NCBI RefSeq assembly: GCF_010634855.1
Contig: NZ_MWLQ01000020.1
Location: forward strand, 1 to 63,340
DNA from: Microbacterium sp. B35-30
GTDB lineage: Bacteria > Actinomycetota > Actinomycetes > Actinomycetales > Microbacteriaceae
DNA length: 63,340 nucleotides
Direction: 5' to 3'
In this document: piece after piece, positions 57,557 through 63,340 of the stretch
How the letters are laid out: every line of letters begins with the position of its first letter
How positions within the stretch are numbered: position 1 is the stretch's first letter
Program-made: the position numbers and the translations under genes
The notes under the pieces: model-generated
The model's input: the letters and a program-made list of their open reading frames with translations, nothing else
Databases searched by the model: none
What the model was told of the DNA's origin: nothing

Positions 57557-58576
57557 ATGCGCGCAGTCGTCATGTACGCGCCCGGCGACGTCCGGGTCGA
57601 AGAGCGGGACGACCCCACGATCATCGAGCCGACCGACGCGATCATCCGCCTCGCGGCCTCGTGCATCTGCGGATCGGACCTCTGGCCGTACCGCGGAGAC
57701 GACGCGGTCGACCACACGCCGATGGGGCACGAGTACGTCGGCGTCGTCACCGAGATCGGCGATCAGGTGAAGGACGTGAAGGTCGGCGACTTCGTCGTCG
57801 GCTCGTTCTTCGCATCCGACAACACCTGCGAGATCTGCCAGGCCGGGTACCAGTCGCGGTGCATCCACGCGTACCCGATGGGCGTGATCGGCACGCAGTC
57901 CGAGTACGCCCGCATCCCGATGGCGGACGGCACCCTCGTGGCCACCCCCGGCATGCCCGACGCCGAGCTCATCCCGTCGCTGCTGGCGGCATCCGACGTG
58001 CTCGGCACCGGCTGGTTCGCCGCCGTCGCGGCCGAGGCGGGCCCCGGCAAGACCGTCGCGGTCGTCGGGGACGGCGCGGTCGGGCTGCTCGGCATCCTGG
58101 CCGCGAAGCACCTCGGCGCCGAGCGGATCATCGCGATGAGCCGCCACGCCGACCGGCAGGCGCTCGCCCGCGAGTTCGGCGCGACCGACATCGTCGAGGA
58201 GCGCGGCGACGAGGGCGTGGCGAAGATCAAGGAGCTGACCGGCGGCTACGGCGCGCACAGCGTCATCGAAGCCGTCGGCACGCAGGAGTCGATGATGCAG
58301 GCCATCCGCGCGACGCGTGCGGGTGGGCACGTCGGGTATGTCGGCGTCTCGCACGACGTCGCGCTCGACGGGCTCGAGCTCTTCTTCTCCGGCGTGCACC
58401 TGCACGGCGGCCCGGCGCCGGTGCGCCGGTTCCTGCCGGAGCTGATCCAGCTCATCTGGGACCGCAGGATCGACCCCGGTAAGGTGTTCGACCTCTCCCT
58501 GCCGCTCGAAGAGGCGGCGGAGGGCTACCGGGCGATGGACGAGCGTCGTGCGACGAAGGTGCTCCTGACGGTCTGA
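57557..58576 (+). CDS. zinc-dependent alcohol dehydrogenase
   Basis: A 339-aa MDR-superfamily enzyme. Catalytic zinc ligands Cys in SCICGSDLW (about residue 38), His/Glu in MGHEYVGVV; structural-type cysteines C.IC....R.C in CEICQAGYQSRC; Rossmann VAVVGDGAVGLLGILAAK with ERIIAMSRH suggesting NADP preference (Arg after the second strand). AAGAAGGAGA precedes the ATG. Forms a unit with the MFS exporter under the MmyB-type regulator. Substrate unknown. Confidence 0.93.
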   Translation: MRAVVMYAPGDVRVEERDDPTIIEPTDAIIRLAASCICGSDLWPYRGDDAVDHTPMGHEYVGVVTEIGDQVKDVKVGDFVVGSFFASDNTCEICQAGYQSRCIHAYPMGVIGTQSEYARIPMADGTLVATPGMPDAELIPSLLAASDVLGTGWFAAVAAEAGPGKTVAVVGDGAVGLLGILAAKHLGAERIIAMSRHADRQALAREFGATDIVEERGDEGVAKIKELTGGYGAHSVIEAVGTQESMMQAIRATRAGGHVGYVGVSHDVALDGLELFFSGVHLHGGPAPVRRFLPELIQLIWDRRIDPGKVFDLSLPLEEAAEGYRAMDERRATKVLLTV

Positions 58577-58584
58577 GCCCAGCT

Positions 58585-58613
58585 CTGCCGGCCGGCGAGA
58601 GAACGGCCGGCAG
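58585..58613 (+). terminator. terminator after the alcohol dehydrogenase gene
   Basis: CTGCCGGCC pairs with GGCCGGCAG (9 bp) around an 11-nt loop, 8 bp after the stop. It can also serve the convergent phosphotransferase gene. Confidence 0.7.
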
Positions 58614-58688
58614 GGCGCCGCTCCGGTCCGGTCACATCGGGGCGGGCTCCGCGGTCACGACGGGGCCGTCGCTGACGGGGCCGGCGGC

Positions 58689-59579
58689 TCAGGCCTCGGC
58701 GAAGAGACGATCCAGCACGTGGCGTGCGAACTCCGCCTGGCCCGGCGGCTTGTTCGTGATCATGATGAGCCCCTTCCACAGAGCCCACCCGCGACCGCGC
58801 GCCCACGTCGCCTCGTCGACGGCATAGTCCGTGCGGAACTGCTCGCGCGCAGCCGCCTGCGTCGACGTCCAGCGGAACACCGTGTCGCACGCGGGGTCGC
58901 CGGCGCCCGCGCAGCCGAAGTCGATGACGGCGGCGAGCTCGGCGCCCCGCACCAGCAGATTATTGAGCGAGACGTCGCCGTGGAACCACCGCGGGGGCGC
59001 GGTGAACGGCGCCGCAAGCGCATCCCGCCAGATCCCCGTCGCGAGATCCCGCTCCCGGCCGTGCACGCGGAAGAGCAGGTCACCCATCTCGTCGTCCCAG
59101 TGCTCGAGCGGCCCGCCGCGGAAGGCGCTGTGCAGGCCCGGGGCTGGGGCATCCGTCGCGTCCGCCTCGCCGAGGCGCATCAGGAAGGCCGCGAGGTCGG
59201 CGGCGAAGCGCGCCCAGTCGGCGACGGGCGTGACGGATGCCGGCTCCCCGGCCATCCAGCCATACACCGACCACGGTGCGGGGAACAGGTCGCTCGGCTC
59301 GCCGATCCCCTCGACCGCGGGGATCGGCAGCGGCACCGCGGGCGCGAGGCGAGGCAGCCACCGCTGCTCCTTGCGCACCTGCGGCACGTAGTCGGGCGCG
59401 CTCGGCAGCCGGACGCTGAGGCGGTCGCCCAGCCGGAAGATGCGATGGTCGTTCCCGCCGTTGCGCACCGGGCGGAGCGGAAGGTCGCGCCACTCGGGGA
59501 ACTGCGCAGCGATCAGCCCGCGGACGAGCTCCTCGTCGATGCGCGACGCCTCGACAGGTACCGTCACGCCGTCGTCCAT
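58689..59579 (-). CDS. aminoglycoside phosphotransferase-family kinase
   Basis: A 296-aa APH-family protein. Kinase features: NGGNDHRIFRLG at the nucleotide loop, the Brenner motif FHGDVSLNNLLVR (catalytic Asp about residue 194) and VIDFGCAGAGDPACD with the Mg-binding Asp (about 214). Sequence fits the APH(2'')/homoserine-kinase-like group common in Microbacteriaceae; antibiotic resistance is not implied. ATG 59579 overlaps the 3' end of the LacI gene by 16 bp, an arrangement suggesting co-translation. Confidence 0.88.
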   Translation of the reverse strand: MDDGVTVPVEASRIDEELVRGLIAAQFPEWRDLPLRPVRNGGNDHRIFRLGDRLSVRLPSAPDYVPQVRKEQRWLPRLAPAVPLPIPAVEGIGEPSDLFPAPWSVYGWMAGEPASVTPVADWARFAADLAAFLMRLGEADATDAPAPGLHSAFRGGPLEHWDDEMGDLLFRVHGRERDLATGIWRDALAAPFTAPPRWFHGDVSLNNLLVRGAELAAVIDFGCAGAGDPACDTVFRWTSTQAAAREQFRTDYAVDEATWARGRGWALWKGLIMITNKPPGQAEFARHVLDRLFAEA

Positions 59580-60601
59580 TTCCGGGGCGCGGTGATCGAT
59601 CCGCGGTCGACGAAGCGGGTCGGCATCACGATGGTCCGCACCGGCGCATGGGGGTCCTCGATGCGTTCGAGCAGCGTCCGCATCGCGGTCGCGCCGAGGG
59701 CTCCGGCATCCTGATATCTGGTCGAGACGCCCGGCTGCACCATGCTCATCCACGGGGCGTCGTCGAAGCCCGCCAGACTCACATCCGACGGGATGCCGAG
59801 GCCCAGTGCCGCCGCGGCGCGCCAGGTCCCCTCGGTGAGCACGTTGTTGGCCGCGAAGACCGCGGTCGGACGATCGGCGCGCGACAGGATGCGCTCGGCC
59901 GCGGCCTGGGCCTCGTCGGCATCCCACCCGGCCTGCACGATCAGCGACTCGTCCACGCGCACCCGGCGTGCCGCCAGCGCGTCGAGATATCCCTGCTGGT
60001 GCTCCTCGCCGGTGGTCCACTCGGTCTCGTCGATCAACAGGGCGATCCGCTCATGGCCGGCGGCCAGCAGCCGCATCGTGGTGTCGTGCGCCGCCGCCCG
60101 GTTGTCGACGACGACGGCGTCGCTCTCTTCGGCGTCGAACCGACGGACGACCTCGATGAGGGGCACGCCGATGCGGCTGAGGAAGCCGCTCAGCTCGCGC
60201 GAGACCGGCGTCGCGATGACGCCCGACACACGGGACGCCACCAGCTCCTCGGCGGCCGCGAGCTCGTCGGCGCTGTCGCCGCGCAGGTCGACCATCACAA
60301 GGGTGCGGCCGTGCGCGCGTGCCTCTTCGCCGATGCCCGAGGCGAGTTCGGCGTAGAAGACGTTGCGCAGGTCCGAGACGAGGACGCCGACCGAGCGGCT
60401 GGTGCGCTGCTTGAGTGCGCGCGCGGTGACGTCGACCACGTAGCCGAGTTCCTTCGCGACCGCACGCACGCGTTCGCGCACCTCCGGGGCCACGTAGCCG
60501 TTGCCCGACATCGCCCGGGAGGCGGTGGAGCGCGAGACCCCGGCGGCGCCGGCGACCTCGCGGATGGTCGGGCGCGCGAACGGGGCACCCCGTTCGGTCA
60601 C
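59564..60601 (-). CDS. LacI-family regulator
   Basis: A 345-aa LacI/GalR regulator starting with GTG 60601 (GGAGGAG upstream). HTH at about residues 11-58: TIREVAGAAGVSRSTASRAMSGNGYVAPEVRERV; hinge RALKQRTS; sugar-binding domain SVGVLVSDLRNVFYAELASGI and SDAVVVDNRAAAHD. Third gene after two small uncharacterised genes with 4-bp overlaps, so it is autoregulated if it binds the operator at 61406. Ligand unknown, probably a sugar derivative. Confidence 0.94.
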   Translation of the reverse strand: MTERGAPFARPTIREVAGAAGVSRSTASRAMSGNGYVAPEVRERVRAVAKELGYVVDVTARALKQRTSRSVGVLVSDLRNVFYAELASGIGEEARAHGRTLVMVDLRGDSADELAAAEELVASRVSGVIATPVSRELSGFLSRIGVPLIEVVRRFDAEESDAVVVDNRAAAHDTTMRLLAAGHERIALLIDETEWTTGEEHQQGYLDALAARRVRVDESLIVQAGWDADEAQAAAERILSRADRPTAVFAANNVLTEGTWRAAAALGLGIPSDVSLAGFDDAPWMSMVQPGVSTRYQDAGALGATAMRTLLERIEDPHAPVRTIVMPTRFVDRGSITAPRKWTTA

Positions 60602-60855
60602 CACTCCTCCGTCACGGTCACGGTCAGCTGCACAGAGGACTCCTCGCCGGGTCCGAGGACTATCTCGAACTCTTGCCCGGACGAGCGCCAGCCTAGCGGG
60701 AGGAGGGGCGTGATCCCGGCGCGCGCCGGCTGGGGCAGCGGGTTGCGCATGCGCACCGTATAGGCCGCCGATTCGCCCGCGACGGCGCGGCGACGGTAGG
60801 GGAGCAGCCGTGCGGTCTGCCCGGAGGGTCCGCGCGCGACCGCCGTCACGCTCAT
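60598..60855 (-). CDS. small protein resembling a NEW3 / NPCBM-associated domain
   Basis: An 85-aa protein ending in a pattern like the NEW3 beta-sandwich found beside glycoside hydrolases: AGESAAYTVRMRNPLPQPA, LLPLGWRSSGQEFEIVLGPGEESSVQLTVTV. No signal peptide. It overlaps the genes on both sides by 4 bp (upstream 179-aa protein, downstream LacI). Possibly a domain split from a larger glycan-acting enzyme; weak assignment. Confidence 0.6.
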   Translation of the reverse strand: MSVTAVARGPSGQTARLLPYRRRAVAGESAAYTVRMRNPLPQPARAGITPLLPLGWRSSGQEFEIVLGPGEESSVQLTVTVTEEW

Positions 60856-61391
60856 TCCAGTCTCTTCCGGTACTCGTCCCAGGTGCGGCCGATGAGCGAG
60901 AGGTGCTCGAGGTCGATCGGCTCACCGTCGCGCACATGCTCGAGGTAATAGAGCGCGGGAACGCCGAGCCCCGCCTGCGTCTCTGCGTAGTCGAGCCACT
61001 CGGCGCGGTTGGGCATCGGCCACTGGTCGGTGTCGACCGGATACCCGGGAAGCACCCCCGAGACGATCTCGAACCGTGCGCGAAGCTGCGCCGCGACCGA
61101 CACCGGCCGGCCGGTGACGTCGTGCTCGAGGACGTCGTTCGTGCGCACCATGTCGGTGACGTCGCCGAACGAGGGGTGCACGGTGTGGGTGATGACGAGG
61201 GCGTCGGGCTTGACGGTGTGCGCGCTGGACAGCGCGCAGATCTGCATCCAGCGGGCGCCGCCGCCGTCACTCAGTTCCAGATCCGGGGAGGTCACCACGC
61301 CGCGGGGGCCGGTGCGCCAAGAGAGCGAATAGCCGGCTCCGTGAACGGTCCGTCGACCGGAGTCACTCGTCAGCGAGGGAGTGGAACTCAT
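60852..61391 (-). CDS. hypothetical protein, 179 aa, first gene of the LacI operon
   Basis: A soluble protein without signal peptide or recognised domain. It reads RRTVHGAGYSLSWRTGPRGVV, ARWMQICALSSAHTVKPDALVITHTVHPSFGDV and GVPALYYLEHVRDGEPIDLEHLSLIG. The beta-rich first half with the WMQI..LSSAHT stretch resembles accessory beta domains of sugar enzymes, but I cannot assign a family. GAGG sits close before the ATG. Co-transcribed with the 85-aa protein and LacI; an operator-like site lies 15 bp upstream. Confidence 0.6.
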   Translation of the reverse strand: MSSTPSLTSDSGRRTVHGAGYSLSWRTGPRGVVTSPDLELSDGGGARWMQICALSSAHTVKPDALVITHTVHPSFGDVTDMVRTNDVLEHDVTGRPVSVAAQLRARFEIVSGVLPGYPVDTDQWPMPNRAEWLDYAETQAGLGVPALYYLEHVRDGEPIDLEHLSLIGRTWDEYRKRLE

Positions 61392-61405
61392 GTCCTCAGT
61401 CTATG

Positions 61406-61419
61406 TGACAACGTTCCCA
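61406..61419. promoter_or_regulatory. LacI-type operator
   Basis: TGACAACGTTCCCA, a centred AACGTT with the CG core typical of LacI/GalR operators (TG..AACGTT..CA). It is 15 bp upstream of the operon start, just before a TAGACT -10-like box on the minus strand. Confidence 0.7.
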
Positions 61420-61437
61420 GGCGCTTCAAGTGAGGAG

Positions 61438-61521
61438 ATGTCAGAGGCGTTCGGCGCACGTCCCCATGTCAGAGACGCTCGGCGCACCTCGCCATGTCAG
61501 CGGTGCTTGGAGATAGCCCGA
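61438..61521. repeat. degenerate 28-bp tandem repeat
   Basis: Copies begin at 61438, 61466 and 61494 with ATGTCAG; the first two share 24 of 28 bases (ATGTCAGAGGCGTTCGGCGC and ATGTCAGAGACGCTCGGCGC starts), the third diverges after the first half. Located between two co-directional genes. No hairpin or spacer structure. Confidence 0.6.
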
Positions 61522-61523
61522 CC

Positions 61524-62168
61524 TCACAGGCGTTCGGCGAGCACGGCGCCCTGCGGGTGCTTCTCCGTCGCGCGGGGCTCCCGGTCGAGCACCGCTGTCA
61601 CGCGGAAACCCGCCTGGCGCAGGGCCTCCCGCACGTACGGCGTGTGGTGAAGGTAGGCGATCAGGTCGACGTCGTGCCCGTACGGCTTGTCGAGCCGGCG
61701 CTGTCCGGTGCCCGCCTGGAAACCGAGAAGGAGCAGCCCGCCGGGGCGCAGCACGCGCCGGAACTCGGCATACACCACCCCCAGCCGGTGCGGCGGGGTG
61801 TGGATCGTCGAATACCAGGCCAGCACGCCGTCGAACGGCTCATCGGCGAAGGGCAGCTCGGCGTTGTCCGCGGCGACGAGTTCGAGTTCCGGATGCCGCG
61901 ACCTGGCCTCGGCGAGCATCGCCGGAGAGAGATCGCTGCCCGCGATCACGAGCTCCGGGTCCAGCGTCAACAGGTGCGAGATCATGCGCCCGGTGCCGCA
62001 GCCGGCGTCGAGCACTGCCGCCGGCCGAGACTCGAGCCCCTCGACGAAGTGCTGCACCATCGCGAGCTCGGGGGCCGCCTCGTACCGTGTGTCGGGCAGC
62101 ATCGCGGCATAGCTCGCTGCCACCTCGTCGTAGGCGGTGCGCGTGCGCTCGACGTCGGCCGAGGTCAT
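61524..62168 (-). CDS. SAM-dependent class I methyltransferase
   Basis: A 214-aa methyltransferase. Motif I AVLDAGCGTGRMISHLL (about residues 50-66), motif II with the acidic residue in IAGSDLSPAML, ELVAADNAELPFADEPFDGVLAWYSTIHT (motif III region) and RVLRPGGLLLLGF. Substrate cannot be predicted. ATG 62168 overlaps the stop of the phosphatase-like gene (ATGA). Confidence 0.92.
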   Translation of the reverse strand: MTSADVERTRTAYDEVAASYAAMLPDTRYEAAPELAMVQHFVEGLESRPAAVLDAGCGTGRMISHLLTLDPELVIAGSDLSPAMLAEARSRHPELELVAADNAELPFADEPFDGVLAWYSTIHTPPHRLGVVYAEFRRVLRPGGLLLLGFQAGTGQRRLDKPYGHDVDLIAYLHHTPYVREALRQAGFRVTAVLDREPRATEKHPQGAVLAERL

Positions 62169-63040
62169 GCGGCACTCGCTGCCGGCGCCGTTCCGGTTCG
62201 ACCGGAATCCAACGACGCGAGCAGAAACCGGTGGGTCTCGGGATCGGCGGCCGCCACCAGACCCTGCACGCCCGTGTGGAGTTCTCCGCCGTCGAGGTTG
62301 GTGAGGACCACGCCCGCCGCACGGCAGAGCGCGATTCCCGCGGCCCAATGAACGTTCCCCTCCAGCTCTCCGCCGGTGACGTAGCCCGCTTGCTGTCCCG
62401 TCGCCACCCACGCGAGGGCGAGCGTCGTCGAGAGGCACTGTGGTCGGAACCGCGCGCGGAAGACCGGGTCCGCCAACAGCGGGAGACCCATCCGATCAGG
62501 AAGACGCCGTTCGAGGTTGAGCGCGACGAGGCGGGACGACGCTGTCGGCGTGAGCGCGGTGTCGTCCTGACCCGCTCCATCCCCCAGCGCCTGGCACCGC
62601 CATGCGTCGACGCCGTCCGTCCAGAACACGCATCCGGCCGCCGGATCCGCGACGGCGGCAGCAGTGGTCGAGCCGTCGATCTCCAAAGCCACGTTGACGC
62701 CGAAGAGGGGGACGCCCGCCGCGAAGTTGAGGGTTCCGCAGATCGGATCGACGAGCCAGCGACGCGAGGACTCGCCGTCGCTGCCGAGCTCCTCGCCGAC
62801 GATGGCGTCATCGGGCCGATGCCGTGTCAGCACCGCGCGGATCGCGCGTTCCGCCTCAATGTCGGCCGCCGTTGTGAAGTCGACACCGTCCTTATCCGTG
62901 CGCTCGGCAGCGCTTCCGTAGCGGGCTCGCGCCACCTCCGCACCTGCCAAGGCGGCGAGCATCGCGACATGTGCGTCGGAAGAACTTGCGTCTGAAGAAC
63001 CTGCGTCAGTAGGTGCGGATCCCATCACCGGTTCAGTCAA
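62165..63040 (-). CDS. inositol monophosphatase-family protein with altered metal ligands
   Basis: A 291-aa IMPase-fold protein. The GEE motif (VGEELGS) is intact, but the DP.DGT motif reads DPICGT with Cys101 in place of a metal-binding Asp, and the WD.AAG motif reads VHWAAG with His231 in place of the third metal Asp. In characterised phosphatases these residues are essential, so catalysis is either lost or rebuilt. Similar DP.CGT variants are known to me among actinobacterial homologues, so this is probably a subfamily rather than decay. Start TTG 63040 (GAGG upstream) or GTG/ATG a few codons later. Confidence 0.85.
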   Translation of the reverse strand: MTEPVMGSAPTDAGSSDASSSDAHVAMLAALAGAEVARARYGSAAERTDKDGVDFTTAADIEAERAIRAVLTRHRPDDAIVGEELGSDGESSRRWLVDPICGTLNFAAGVPLFGVNVALEIDGSTTAAAVADPAAGCVFWTDGVDAWRCQALGDGAGQDDTALTPTASSRLVALNLERRLPDRMGLPLLADPVFRARFRPQCLSTTLALAWVATGQQAGYVTGGELEGNVHWAAGIALCRAAGVVLTNLDGGELHTGVQGLVAAADPETHRFLLASLDSGRTGTAPAASAA

Positions 63041-63117
63041 GCACGTACCTCACCCGCGGTTCCTCGGCGCGCGCGCACTGCGCACCGGCGGGGTGTGAGC
63101 AGCTCCAGTGGGAGCGC

Positions 63118-63340
63118 TCAGAAGGGTGGGCCGTCTGGCGAACCGGGTGGGTTGTGGTCGGTGAACAGCCAGGGTTCGCGCATCATCTGTCGTCGGCGTT
63201 GCGCGTGGTCGTCGGGGACGAAGCGGATGGCGGGTTCGGGTCGGTCGGTGTGTGGGCGGCCGGTGGGGCTGGTCCAGACGAGCACGCCGGGGGTGGTCTG
63301 TTCGACGGTCCAGGGTGTGACGTGTTTCAGGACGTGGTGG
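63118..63340 (-). CDS. C-terminal end of a DUF222/HNH endonuclease gene (partial)
   Basis: The last 74 codons of a gene that enters from the right edge. The visible part starts HHVLKHVTPW, the end of an HNH motif, then GVLVWTSPTGRPH and a polar tail to the stop at 63118, as in the DUF222-HNH proteins that occur in many copies in Microbacteriaceae genomes. The codon pattern ending in C is stronger than in the neighbouring genes, consistent with a mobile or multi-copy family. The catalytic region proper is outside. Confidence 0.8.
   Translation of the reverse strand, partial: HHVLKHVTPWTVEQTTPGVLVWTSPTGRPHTDRPEPAIRFVPDDHAQRRRQMMREPWLFTDHNPPGSPDGPPF

Noticed and set aside
58689..59579. Aminoglycoside resistance gene
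   Set aside because: Only the general APH kinase fold is supported; no resistance-island context or close match to a resistance enzyme can be claimed.
61438..61521. CRISPR-like array
   Set aside because: Repeats are contiguous without unique spacers, degenerate, only three copies, and no cas gene is present.

Overview
The window is high-GC DNA from an actinobacterium, most likely a Microbacteriaceae member close to Microbacterium. The evidence is GC-ending codons throughout, many 4-bp ATGA/GTGA gene overlaps, a DUF7882-type small protein, a DUF222/HNH protein end, an ECF42-type sigma factor with its DGPF partner, and abundant IclR regulators. The genus is inferred from gene content, not from a marker gene. 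No rRNA, tRNA or CRISPR array was recognised.

Layout. 1-3.7 kb: a histidine-utilisation operon on the minus strand (IclR regulator, urocanase, M20 amidohydrolase, start of a HutF/HutI-like gene). 4.0-6.2 kb: DHFR-like protein, YCII/DGPF protein and an ECF42 sigma factor whose C-terminus is cut off by an amber codon. 6.2-17.2 kb: housekeeping and stress genes (TrkA/TrkH potassium uptake, DUF1990, a DUF6766 membrane protein with a 41-aa partner, a flavin oxidoreductase, DUF7882, two coupled GAF-ANTAR proteins, a CBS protein, two secreted or membrane NTF2-like proteins, CorA).

17.4-42.9 kb is the most interesting part: an accessory island for quinate/shikimate-type hydroaromatic acids. It holds a secreted ThuA-like protein, two tandem pairs of IclR regulators flanking a QsuB-type 3-dehydroshikimate dehydratase / shikimate dehydrogenase / TetR operon, a TRAP transporter (DctP, DctQ, DctM), a type II dehydroquinase, Gfo/Idh and flavin dehydrogenases, and a secreted quinoprotein-like protein. 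It ends with an acylating aldehyde dehydrogenase, a citryl-CoA-lyase-like enzyme and a TPP enzyme as a tight operon, followed by a second dehydratase fused to a degenerate VOC domain and an extra TIM barrel, and a PEP-mutase-family enzyme. A recurring 17-bp motif ending in TGGrAC lies in front of most of these units and before the hut operon, suggesting a shared IclR-type regulon. The classical QsuB/AroQ chemistry explains part of the island; the aldehyde dehydrogenase / lyase / TPP module is unexplained.

42.9-63.3 kb: a TetR-MFS efflux pair, a DeoR/LacI-hybrid regulator beside a 1,822-aa secreted GH59-like glycoside hydrolase, inverted intergenic repeats, a MocR/EamA/PaiB set with overlapping divergent start codons, an MmyB-type regulator with an MFS pump and alcohol dehydrogenase, a LacI-regulated small operon of unknown proteins, an aminoglycoside-phosphotransferase-like protein, a methyltransferase, an inositol-monophosphatase homologue with altered metal ligands, and the 3' end of an HNH endonuclease gene.
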